The translations under genes and the position numbers were made by a program. A stretch of 64,000 nucleotides of DNA from Mongoliitalea lutea (GTDB taxonomy: Bacteria > Bacteroidota > Bacteroidia > Cytophagales > Cyclobacteriaceae). The stretch is from positions 52,768-116,767 of the forward strand of contig NZ_BMYF01000008.1 of NCBI RefSeq assembly GCF_014652135.1. The letters are read 5' to 3'. Below the pieces are notes generated by a model. That model was not told the origin of the DNA, made no database searches, and worked only from the letters and a program-made list of their open reading frames with translations. Below are positions 1-6,784 of this stretch, in pieces. Within the stretch, counting starts at the first letter, position 1; each line of letters opens with the position of its first letter.

Positions 1-16
1 GTATTTTTTTTAATGT

Positions 17-24
17 TAAATTTG
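17..24 (+). promoter_or_regulatory. Candidate -7 element of a Bacteroidetes promoter
   Basis: TAAATTTG matches the Bacteroidetes -7 consensus TAnnTTTG and lies 16 nt before the ATG at 41. The matching -33 element would fall outside or at the edge of the window, so this is only half a promoter. Confidence 0.4.
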
Positions 25-40
25 TATAAATATAAAAAAC

Positions 41-460
41 ATGAAAAAAACTATGATTGGATTACTCGTAGCCACAGCTTTTGCTTTTCAAAGCTGTGAT
101 AATTATCCAGATGGCCCTTTAGTAAGTCTTAAATCAAAAACAGAAAGAGTGGCCAATGACTGGAAAGTAGGAGAAGCATTAGATGAAGGTACCAATATTA
201 CTTCTGATTTTGAAAAATACGAATTGAGTCTAACAAAAGATGGGGAGGCTATTCTAATAGCAAACTACAATTTCCTTGGAATCAATTATGAATTCACTAC
301 CTCAGGAACATGGGAGTTTTTAAGCAATGCAACAAAAATATCTTTTGACTTTGAAAATGATGACGCAGATGGCATTTATAAAATTTTGCGATTAAAAGAA
401 AATGAGATGTGGTTGAAAGAAGATGCAGGAACAATTGAGTTACACTTCATGCCCAGATAA
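41..460 (+). CDS. Small putative lipoprotein, function unknown
   Basis: The protein has 139 residues. It opens with a short basic N-terminus and a hydrophobic stretch ending FAFQSC, a lipobox with the modifiable Cys at about residue 19, so it is probably exported and lipid-anchored. The mature part alternates beta-like segments and charged residues (EYELSLTKDGEAIL, WEFLSNATKISF). This resembles the small lipocalin-like or META-like lipoproteins common in Bacteroidota, but I do not recognise the family. It stands first in a rightward cluster of stress-type genes. The start is the only ATG that gives a complete signal peptide. Confidence 0.7.
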   Translation: MKKTMIGLLVATAFAFQSCDNYPDGPLVSLKSKTERVANDWKVGEALDEGTNITSDFEKYELSLTKDGEAILIANYNFLGINYEFTTSGTWEFLSNATKISFDFENDDADGIYKILRLKENEMWLKEDAGTIELHFMPR

Positions 461-490
461 ATCTTATCAATTAGACATTAATAAAGAATC

Positions 491-778
491 ATGAAAACTA
501 AAAAATTGTATACATCTGGTCAAGTAGTAAGCGCTATTTTGATGGTTATAGGAGCAGGGGCAATGGTAGGCTTTTTTGCAACTAAAAGAAATAGAATAAA
601 AACCCAGAAGAAAGCCAAAGAAATTGGCGGCTTCATAGTAGACAAGGTAAATGCCGAAAAGAAAAGACTGGGAAACAAAGTAATGGAATTGATGCAGAAA
701 CCAATAGGAATAGGTTTTGACTTGAAGGAATCAATGTCTAAGTATGACAAAAAAAACAAAGAAGATAAGATCAAATGA
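491..778 (+). CDS. YtxH-like single-span membrane protein
   Basis: The 95-residue protein has a short N-terminus and one transmembrane helix (about residues 10-30, VVSAILMVIGAGAMVGFFAT). A lysine-rich amphipathic region follows (residues 32-90, repeated KKAKEIGGFIVDKV-type pattern). This plan, a helix followed by a charged coiled region, is that of YtxH-domain general-stress proteins. The gene lies 30 nt after the preceding lipoprotein and leads into stress-type genes. A role in envelope stress is inferred from family and context only. Confidence 0.65.
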   Translation: MKTKKLYTSGQVVSAILMVIGAGAMVGFFATKRNRIKTQKKAKEIGGFIVDKVNAEKKRLGNKVMELMQKPIGIGFDLKESMSKYDKKNKEDKIK

Positions 779-1497
779 ACAGTCTCAAAAAAATAAAGGC
801 AAGTTCGATAAAATCTTGTTCAACTTGCGTATTATCGAGCGCTGTATAAGTTGAATAAAAGAATTCTTAAAATCTTGGCTAGTGTCAATAATCATCCAAA
901 CCATGATTCAAAAACCTGTTATGGATCAAGACTGACACTAGTCAGGAAATAAGATTGAACTCCGAAAAGCTGTATTGGCCATTTTTATGATTCAAACGGG
1001 AATATCATTTGAAATATGGTCCCTTTTTTGAATTAAAGTAGCTTCCGTGACTGAAATGAAAAAGGTCCACGCATGGCACGTATGCCAGCCATAGGCAGGA
1101 ATTTCACGAAGCTGTTCTTCTATACAAATAAATCTAAACTCTTAATTCTAAAATCATAAGTAAAAAAGTCCACAGATAGCACAGATTTCACAGAAGGAGA
1201 TAAAATATCCTGTAAGGAATAGCTAACTCGCTTTTTAACGATTGATTTTTAATTTCCTCGCATAGCTCAGCGGACTGTCACTAATCTAAATTCTACCTTC
1301 TAATAACTGATTGCGTGGAATAAGAATTGCTAGGGATGAAACTTTCTCTAAGTTTTTAAAATAATCATAACTATTTATTAATCAGGAAAATATATCTGTA
1401 ATTTTTACAATTTATTAAAAATATGATGTAATTATTTGGAAGTATAAATGCTGAATTTTGTATCAGTTAATTCTTCATACAATAAAAAAACTAAATC
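779..1497. other. Long intergenic region with dispersed-repeat fragments
   Basis: I see no convincing gene in these 719 nt. A 9-bp inverted repeat, CTAGTGTCA/TGACACTAG, sits at 879-887 and 933-941. At 1169-1195 there is a copy (reverse orientation) of the CTGCGAAATCTGTGGAC repeat family that recurs at 15.4 kb and 34.2 kb. The stretch 1340-1490 is very AT-rich and probably carries the promoter for the small ORF at 1498. Confidence 0.5.
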
Positions 1498-1656
1498 ATG
1501 AAAAAAATCCAAAAGAAAAATCCGAAGCACACTCAAAGTGTATTGTCCCGGTTAAATGACAATCCAGATCAAAGCGAGAAAGCAAAAAAAGGACTTCCTG
1601 ACAAGAAAAAGGGAATCCTTTCAAAAATAAATGATGATCCTGATCAAAAGAAGTAA
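1498..1656 (+). CDS. Small basic protein with an internal duplication (52 aa)
   Basis: An ATG at 1498 opens a 52-codon frame ending at TAA 1654-1656. The product is very lysine-rich and carries the same motif twice: SVLSRLNDNPDQ at residues 14-25 and GILSKINDDPDQ near the C-terminus, joined by a charged linker. A repeated motif with conservative changes (VLSRLNDN/ILSKINDD) argues for real coding. It lies between the YtxH-like gene and the catalase fragment. The family is unknown to me. It could be a small stress-induced protein. Confidence 0.55.
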   Translation: MKKIQKKNPKHTQSVLSRLNDNPDQSEKAKKGLPDKKKGILSKINDDPDQKK

Positions 1657-1708
1657 ATATTTCATCACGTAAAAGAATTACAATATAACGCTAGGGTTTC
1701 AAAACCTG

Positions 1709-2155
1709 ATGAAGTTCACTGATGATGTTTATGTCAAAGAAACATTGCGTTTTTTAATGACCAGAGAAGTAGCTCATTATCAGATGTTTCAAGCTGCTTT
1801 AGATACTATTGAACCAAACTTTCCGCCTGGAATTTTAGCAAGTGATCCCAAATTCAGCAACAAGTATTTCAACATGTCCAAAGGGGAAGATTACAGAGGA
1901 CCTTGGAATGAGGGGAAAAGCCCTTTGATGGGAGAAGAGTGGCACAGTGTAGAGGATCCAATTCAGCATGTCAGAGATTCCAATGGCTTGCTTGATGAAA
2001 AAGCAGTTAGTACAGACCGAACTGAAAAGTCCGTCCAATCTACTAATAAAGCACTAAGCATCAAAAGGAAAGAGAAAATAGACAAAGCCACAGCCCCTAT
2101 CAATGGATTTCTGAGTTGGTCAGTCTATGAGGATAAAGAAAAGTCAAGAGATTAA
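1709..2155 (+). pseudogene. Manganese catalase, C-terminal half only
   Basis: The 148 codons match the second half of Bacteroidota manganese catalases. They cover the ligand helix FLMTREVAHYQMF (Glu and His ligands), PNFPPGIL, the FSNKYFNMS segment and the C-terminal EDPI region. The intact enzyme is about 280-300 residues, so the first ligand helices of the di-manganese site are missing. In-frame codons just before the ATG (FQNL) still look like family sequence, so the break lies upstream of the apparent start and ends at an in-frame stop at 1670-1672. It cannot form a complete active site alone. I read it as a remnant of a stress-cluster catalase, although expression as a short protein is not excluded. 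Confidence 0.75.
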
Positions 2156-2232
2156 GAAAGGTCAATTGTCTTATGATATTTTGATTTTAAAGAAAACAAT
2201 AAAATAATCTAAACCAAATAACTACAACACAA

Positions 2233-2310
2233 ATGGAAAATAAGAGAAACACTTTCCAACAATCAACCTCAGGTTCTAAGAGGTCCGGAAATGACAAAAA
2301 AACTAACTAA
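2233..2310 (+). CDS. Very short ORF (25 aa) before the general-stress gene
   Basis: An ATG at 2233 gives 25 codons rich in Ser, Asn, Lys and Gln, with the stop 7 nt before the next gene. Both this ORF and the following gene begin ATGGAAAAT, so one may derive from duplication of the translation start. Low-complexity hydrophilic peptides of this kind occur in stress clusters. Coding is uncertain. Confidence 0.3.
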   Translation: MENKRNTFQQSTSGSKRSGNDKKTN

Positions 2311-2317
2311 TTGAAAA

Positions 2318-2887
2318 ATGGAAAATTTACGAAAAAAGAATCAAGTTCTTGATAAAGATAAAGGGGCTTCTGAAAAAAGAATTTTAACAGGTATGTTCAG
2401 AGACCGGGAAAGCACAGAAAGGGCTTATAATACCCTTAACGAAAAAGGATATTCAAAAGAGGAAATCAATTTGATTATGTCTAAGGAAACCCGTAAAAAA
2501 GACTATAGTGATACATCAACGGAAGAGACTGAAATAGGTACTAAGGCAGCAGAACACGCTGGTAAGGGATCTGCCATAGGAGGTACAGTTGGAGCAATTG
2601 TCGGAGTAATAGCTGCCATTGGCACAAGTGTGGTGATTCCTGGACTGGGATTCATAATAGCCGGCCCATTAGCTGCTGGCTTTGTTGGAGCAGGAGCCGG
2701 TGGTATCGCTGGTGGCGTTATCGGTGCTTTGGTAGGCTCAGGAATCCCTGAAGCCAGAGCGAAATTATATGAATCAGGGGTCAAAGAAGGCAATGTCGTC
2801 ATTACCGTAACACCAAAAAATGAAGAAGATGCCAAATACCTAGAAAATAACTGGAAAACTAACCAAGGTGAAGAAGTTCACTGGTAA
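2318..2887 (+). CDS. General-stress protein 17M-like / glycine-zipper protein
   Basis: The 189-residue protein has two parts. Residues about 20-65 (LTGMFRDRESTERAYNTL.. KGYSKEEINLIMS) match the N-terminal domain of general-stress protein 17M/YflT-type proteins. Residues about 85-150 form a long Gly/Ala-rich hydrophobic segment with many GxxxG spacings, a glycine zipper likely to insert in or pack against membrane. A short C-terminal beta segment (GNVVITVTP.. EEDAKYLE) closes the chain. The family is stress-induced in other bacteria. The molecular role is unknown. It belongs to the stress cluster with the YtxH-like and DUF4142 genes. Confidence 0.75.
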   Translation: MENLRKKNQVLDKDKGASEKRILTGMFRDRESTERAYNTLNEKGYSKEEINLIMSKETRKKDYSDTSTEETEIGTKAAEHAGKGSAIGGTVGAIVGVIAAIGTSVVIPGLGFIIAGPLAAGFVGAGAGGIAGGVIGALVGSGIPEARAKLYESGVKEGNVVITVTPKNEEDAKYLENNWKTNQGEEVHW

Positions 2888-2896
2888 AACTACCAT

Positions 2897-2926
2897 ATGC
2901 AAGGGGGATTTAAGCTACCCTTGCAT
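2897..2926 (+). other. Hairpin between general-stress gene and DUF4142 gene
   Basis: ATGCAAGGG (2897-2905) and CCCTTGCAT (2918-2926) form a perfect 9-bp stem with a 12-nt loop, starting 10 nt after the upstream stop. No U-run follows, so it is a poor intrinsic terminator. It may protect or process the transcript, or act in the 5' UTR of the next gene. Confidence 0.5.
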
Positions 2927-2955
2927 GTATTATGAAAACTAAACCAATTTATATC

Positions 2956-3600
2956 ATGAAAAATCTAATGAATTTTAAATCAGTCTTATTGTCTACTTTA
3001 GTAGTGGGGGGCGTATTCTTTACTGCAACTTCCTGCGCTGAAAATAAAGTAAATGATTCAAGGGATGTCGCTGAAAAAGAAAACAGGGCCAATCAAGCAA
3101 CAGATTACAGATCAGGGAATAACACAACTGTAGAAAACAGACCTGTCCTGGTTATCAATAATGATGACGACGCCCAGTTTTTGATGGATGCGGCAGAAAT
3201 GCAACATGAAAACATTAGTTTAAGCAAACTAGCCCAACAAAAAGGTAATTCTGAACATGTCAGAGCGCTAGGCAAGATGATGGTAGAAGAGAATTCTAAA
3301 TCTCTTTCTGAGCTTAACTCATTGGCCCAGGCAAAATCAATTGCCATTCCAAGCTCAGCTACAGAAGACTCAAATGATTTCTATAAAAAACTTAATGAAA
3401 AAAATGGAGGCGATTTTAGTAAAACTTACAGCAAAAGAATGGTAGATCAACATAAAGACGCCATTGATTTATATGAAAAAGCAATAAAAGCTACAGAAGA
3501 TTCTCAAATCAAAGCTTTTGCAACAAGTAAACTTGTAACTCTAAGAACTCAACTCAAAAAAGCTGAAGATTGTAGAGAAAAAAGCAATAATGAAAAGTAA
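2956..3600 (+). CDS. DUF4142 family lipoprotein
   Basis: I chose the second in-frame ATG (2956; an earlier one lies at 2932) because it gives a normal signal peptide with lipobox FFTATSC. After a hydrophilic linker, the region from about residue 75 is helical and matches DUF4142: AQFLMDAAEMQHENISLSKLA, ALGKMMVEENSKSLSEL, FYKKLNEKNGGDFSKTYSKRMVDQHKDAI. The family has a ferritin-like helical bundle but no known activity. In Bacteroidota it is often found with catalases and other stress proteins, as here. Probably periplasmic or outer-membrane anchored. Confidence 0.8.
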   Translation: MKNLMNFKSVLLSTLVVGGVFFTATSCAENKVNDSRDVAEKENRANQATDYRSGNNTTVENRPVLVINNDDDAQFLMDAAEMQHENISLSKLAQQKGNSEHVRALGKMMVEENSKSLSELNSLAQAKSIAIPSSATEDSNDFYKKLNEKNGGDFSKTYSKRMVDQHKDAIDLYEKAIKATEDSQIKAFATSKLVTLRTQLKKAEDCREKSNNEK

Positions 3601-3680
3601 TAATTTGATGATTACTTACTACTGTCATGGGACTACTTTAAGATTTTCTCCATAACTGACCAAACTTTGCATCTTAGCGG

Positions 3681-3705
3681 GGTGGGGGGGATAAATCCCC
3701 CCACC
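3681..3705. other. G/C-rich hairpin downstream of the stress cluster
   Basis: GGTGGGGGG (3681-3689) and CCCCCCACC (3697-3705) form a perfect 9-bp stem around the loop GATAAAT. It lies about 80 nt after the DUF4142 stop and about 80 nt from the 3' end of the converging integrase remnant. There is no T-run, so rho-independent termination is doubtful. The strong stem may still stabilise 3' ends. Confidence 0.55.
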
Positions 3706-3786
3706 TTGCTCTATATTAAACATATTGAGTTATACTATTACAAAATCCTTATCCGACAATAATAATTTTATGGTTTCAGAAAATCA

Positions 3787-4170
3787 CTATGAAACATTTT
3801 TAGTTTCCATCTTTTGATTATGCTCAGCAAATATTTCCAAGATCATTCTATTCTGTTCAGATTTACCTTGAAGAACATTTTTGATGTTTTCGAGAGAAAT
3901 CTCTTTATCGTTATCCAATAAATATTTTCTTACTTGATGAACTTTTAACTGCAATGTCTCCAAATAGGAATTTATCATACGGGCTTCCTCAGTTTTGCCT
4001 TTCACCCTATTGGCAGAGGCTAGCCATTTATCAGGATGACATTTGTATTTGGTTGACATTTCAAACCGTTGATAATCAACCGTTATTCTCATGTAAATAG
4101 ATTTCAAACCATTTCTATCATTCTTGGAAGGTTTGAGATAATACAGCAGGGAAAATGTTTTTTCAATCAT
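3787..4170 (-). pseudogene. Tyrosine recombinase (integrase) N-terminal remnant
   Basis: The 127 codons encode the arm-type DNA-binding domain of Bacteroidetes tyrosine recombinases (LLYYLKPSKNDRNGLKSIYMRIT.., RFEMSTKYKCHPDKW) and the start of the SAM-like core-binding domain (ILEIFAEHNQKME). The reading then ends abruptly. Full-length relatives have about 400 residues with an R..H-x-x-R..Y catalytic domain, which is absent here. The lost 3' part and the adjacent tRNA-Ser with an att-like repeat show this is the scar of an integrated element. Confidence 0.8.
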
Positions 4171-4203
4171 GTTTACTCACGTTAAAGGTTTAAGGTACGA
4201 TTT

Positions 4204-4315
4204 GGTGAGTCTTTTGGCAAGATATTCAGCTATGGAACATGTTGATTTTCAGCTTCTTAAACCCCTCCTAGGTGAGTCTTTTTTCCATCTAAAAAGACTC
4301 ACCTAGGACTCACCT
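4204..4315. repeat. GGTGAGTC repeats and 17-bp inverted repeat upstream of the integrase remnant
   Basis: The octamer GGTGAGTC or its complement occurs four times: direct at 4204 and 4271, inverted at 4296-4303 and 4308-4315. The central pair forms a perfect 17-bp inverted repeat (4267-4283 with 4291-4307, loop TCCATCT). Repeats just upstream of an integrase gene are where arm-type recombinase sites usually lie, so these may be binding sites of the lost recombinase. The central hairpin could instead be a terminator. Confidence 0.6.
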
Positions 4316-4353
4316 CAATTTTGGGAAAAATTGAAGATTTTGGCTAAAAAAAC

Positions 4354-4388
4354 AAAAAGACCTGCATTCGCGGAGTGCAGGTCTTTTT
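4354..4388. terminator. Bidirectional intrinsic terminator
   Basis: GACCTGCA (4359-4366) pairs with TGCAGGTC (4376-4383). The stem is flanked by five A on the left and five T on the right, so it can work on either strand. It lies between the integrase remnant and the tRNA region. Confidence 0.65.
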
Positions 4389-4412
4389 AGCTGATAATTT
4401 GTAAAATTTTGA

Positions 4413-4450
4413 AGAAAAACCGTTTAAAAACGATTTAAACGGGGTTTTTC
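4413..4450. other. Long imperfect palindrome in the integration scar
   Basis: GAAAAACC-GTTTAAA on the left pairs with TTTAAAC-GGGGTTTTTC on the right around the loop AACGA, with a two-base bulge. It stands directly after the bidirectional terminator and before the att-like repeat. It may be an element end, a terminator or a recombination site. Confidence 0.5.
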
Positions 4451-4525
4451 ACTTGTAGAATAACTTAAATAAGGACTTCAAAAACTTAATTTTGATGGCT
4501 TTTGAAGCCTTTGTTATTCTACCTG

Positions 4526-4542
4526 GCAGAGAGGAAGGGATT
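4526..4542 (+). repeat. Att-like direct repeat of the tRNA-Ser 3' end
   Basis: GCAGAGAGGAAGGGATT here is identical, in the same orientation, to 4703-4719, which is the acceptor stem and T-arm edge of tRNA-Ser. Tyrosine recombinases integrate at tRNA 3' ends and leave such a direct repeat at the far end of the element. Only about 160 nt separate the copies, so the element between them is almost wholly deleted, or this is one of several stacked insertions. Confidence 0.65.
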
Positions 4543-4619
4543 ACTCGTACCCACTAGGCATGCCGCATCACCCCTCGTGAATCTCCCTTCGGTCGATTTC
4601 GAACCCATTGTATGTTAAC

Positions 4620-4640
4620 CGAGGGTTCTCATCCCTTCCG
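4620..4640. repeat. Imperfect inverted copy of the tRNA-Ser T-arm
   Basis: The + strand reads GAGGGTTCTCATCCCTTCC, which is the tRNA-sense T-arm/acceptor sequence (GAGGGTTCGAATCCCTTCC) with two or three changes, but in the opposite orientation to the tRNA gene 80 nt away. It looks like another relic of recombination at this tRNA. Confidence 0.45.
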
Positions 4641-4666
4641 ATTTGGAACACTAAAACCATGGGCAT

Positions 4667-4696
4667 AAAAAAAACCAACTCTATTTCTAAAGTTGG
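4667..4696 (-). terminator. Intrinsic terminator of tRNA-Ser
   Basis: On the minus strand, CCAACT...AGTTGG (complement of 4691-4696 and 4675-4680) is followed by eight T (complement of 4667-4674). It begins 8 nt after the tRNA 3' end. Confidence 0.8.
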
Positions 4697-4703
4697 CTTA
4701 CTG

Positions 4704-4791
4704 CAGAGAGGAAGGGATTCGAACCCTCGATACCCTTTAGGGGTATACACGCTTTCCAGGCGTGCTCCTTCAACCACTCGGACACCTCTCT
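4704..4791 (-). tRNA. tRNA-Ser (anticodon GGA)
   Basis: The 88-nt minus-strand sequence folds as a class II tRNA. The acceptor stem is AGAGAGG/CCTCTCT with discriminator G. The D-arm is GTCCGAGTGGTTGAAGGAGC, the anticodon loop is CTGGAAA with anticodon GGA (complement of 4755-4757), the long variable arm is TACCCCTAAAGGGTA, and the T-loop is TTCGAAT. The long variable arm and GGA anticodon identify serine (UCC/UCU codons). The 3' CCA is not encoded. It is the integration target of the adjacent element remnant. Confidence 0.95.
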
Positions 4792-4865
4792 CTGTGGTCG
4801 ATTTCTCAATCGGAGTGCAAAGAAATGAATTAATCACAGCCTTTGCAACTATTGTACGAAAAAAA

Positions 4866-5945
4866 TCAGTTTAAGCCCATCAAAGACATCTCACCTGCCA
4901 ATGGGGTAATCAACTTTTGCTTGATCAATTGCTTATTTGTCTCATTCCCCAACAAAAACATCATCTTGGTAATCGCTGCCTCAGTCGTAATATCACCTCC
5001 ACTCAGCACACCCATATCCAGCAAATCCTTGCTCGTCTGATACCTACCCTGTATCACGCGACCTCCATTACATTGAGACACATTCAAGATAATCAAGCCT
5101 TTGGCAATCGCTCGCTTGATAGCTCCGGTAAACCATGCATCGCTCGGACTATTTCCCGAACCATAGGTTTCCAAAACTACCCCCTTTAGACCATCCATGT
5201 CAAAACAAGCGTCCAATACTTTTTCGGTAATGCCAGGAAATAATTTGACAATCATCACATTGTTATCCATTTTATTGCTGTAGGAAAGCTTCTTTCCCTC
5301 ATCAAATGGTTGAATAGCTGCAAAGTTGTAATCAATGATAATTCCCGCTTCTGCAAGGGCCGGATAGTTTTCAGACTCAAAGGCATCAAAATGCACACTT
5401 TGAACCTTTTTGCATCGATTACCTCTCAGCAGCATGTGATTGAAGAAAATACAAACCTCCGGTACTATCGGTCTGCCATTGGCTTTGGCTGTGGCAATTT
5501 CCAAAGCTGTCATGAGATTTTCCCGTGCATCCGAACGCATAGCCGAGATAGGCAATTGCGCTCCCGTAAATACCACCGGTTTGGTCAAACCACTGAGCAT
5601 GTAACTCAACATGGACGCAGAATAAGCCATGGTATCTGTCCCATGCAAAATCACAAAACCATCATAGCTATCGTAATTCTCATAGATGATATATGCCATA
5701 TCCACCCAATGCTGCATATTCACATTAGAAGAGTCAATGGGCTCAGGAAAAGAAATCACCGTAATGGCGATATTCATATGCGTTAGTGTCGGAATCTTAT
5801 CCAAGATTTGGCCAAAGTTGAAGGGAACCAAAGCACCGGATGCATCATAAGACATACCTAAGGTGCCACCCGTATAAATAATCAATACTGATGAGGTAAT
5901 CTCACTTTTGGCTACCGTATTGAGACGTACAATTTTATAATTCAT
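4866..5945 (-). CDS. ansA: Type I (cytoplasmic) L-asparaginase
   Basis: The 359-residue enzyme hydrolyses L-asparagine to aspartate and ammonia. The first catalytic threonine lies in YTGGTLGM (T25) and the second in HGTDTMAY (T103, D104). The family lysine region and the C-terminal GGxI substrate segments also appear in order. There is no signal peptide, so it is cytoplasmic type I. The start codon is 4 nt downstream of the tatD stop, so the two genes are very probably one transcript. Length is slightly above the usual 330-340 residues because of an N-terminal extension of about 18 residues. Confidence 0.93.
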   Translation of the reverse strand: MNYKIVRLNTVAKSEITSSVLIIYTGGTLGMSYDASGALVPFNFGQILDKIPTLTHMNIAITVISFPEPIDSSNVNMQHWVDMAYIIYENYDSYDGFVILHGTDTMAYSASMLSYMLSGLTKPVVFTGAQLPISAMRSDARENLMTALEIATAKANGRPIVPEVCIFFNHMLLRGNRCKKVQSVHFDAFESENYPALAEAGIIIDYNFAAIQPFDEGKKLSYSNKMDNNVMIVKLFPGITEKVLDACFDMDGLKGVVLETYGSGNSPSDAWFTGAIKRAIAKGLIILNVSQCNGGRVIQGRYQTSKDLLDMGVLSGGDITTEAAITKMMFLLGNETNKQLIKQKLITPLAGEMSLMGLN

Positions 5946-5949
5946 GGGA

Positions 5950-6732
5950 CTAGGAGATCGGGTGAAAAATATTCAGGGAATTTTTTGTAGTCACAGAAGC
6001 TACCTCCTCCAAGGGTTTCTCCAAAATATCTGCGACTACTTGGGCTATCAAGGGAATATACTCAGGGGTATTTCGCTTACCACGATGTGGAGTTGGTGCC
6101 AAATAGGGACCATCCGTCTCCAACACCAAATGTTCTAAACCAATTGCAGGTAAAATGGGCTGCAACCCTCCGTTTTTGAAAGTTGCTACGCCGCCGATAC
6201 CCAAAAGGAATCCTAACTCAACAACTTTTTGTGCTTGCTCCAAGGTTCCGGAAAAGCAATGGAAGATTCCTTTCAAGGTTCCATCCTGCTCCTCTTGAAT
6301 GATTTCCAATACTTCTTGCATACTTTCACGGCAATGCAACACAATGGGCCAATTTTTGGCTTTTGCCCATTGAATTTGAATGCGTAGCGCTTCTTTTTGT
6401 TGCTCGAAGAAGGTTTTGTCCCAATACAGATCAATTCCAGTCTCTCCAATAGCAGCAAAAGCTCGTTTGGAAATCCAGTCCTCCATGATGTACAGGTCCT
6501 TTTCAAAGTCCTTGCTCACATCGCAGGGATGCAGCCCCATCATAGGGACACAAACACCCGGATATCGGAGTTCGGCTTCAAGCATGGCATCAATCGATGG
6601 AATGTCAATATTGGGCATGTACAATTTCTCTACTCCTTGCTCCACAGCAGCCTGAATAACGGCATCGCGGTCCTCATCATACTTGGAAGAATAGATATGC
6701 ACGTGGGAATCAATGTAAGCCACAGGTGTCAA
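5950..6732 (-). CDS. tatD: TatD family metal-dependent hydrolase
   Basis: The 260-residue TIM-barrel hydrolase has the N-terminal metal motif DSHVHIY (H10, H12), a metal-bridging Glu in AAIGETGIDLYWD, HCRES and HCFSG histidines, and the C-terminal LETDGPYLAP aspartate. TatD proteins are Mg-dependent 3'-5' DNases in the few cases studied. It is transcribed leftward just ahead of ansA (4-nt gap). Confidence 0.93.
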   Translation of the reverse strand: MTPVAYIDSHVHIYSSKYDEDRDAVIQAAVEQGVEKLYMPNIDIPSIDAMLEAELRYPGVCVPMMGLHPCDVSKDFEKDLYIMEDWISKRAFAAIGETGIDLYWDKTFFEQQKEALRIQIQWAKAKNWPIVLHCRESMQEVLEIIQEEQDGTLKGIFHCFSGTLEQAQKVVELGFLLGIGGVATFKNGGLQPILPAIGLEHLVLETDGPYLAPTPHRGKRNTPEYIPLIAQVVADILEKPLEEVASVTTKNSLNIFHPIS

Positions 6733-6784
6733 TAGGTTTAGTCGATGTAAGGTTAAAACACCATTCGAAGAAAGCTTGTTCGCC

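Noticed and set aside
4568-4874. Open frames on both strands over the tRNA-Ser region
   Set aside because: They cross the tRNA gene and its terminator, and their sequence is translated tRNA or att DNA.
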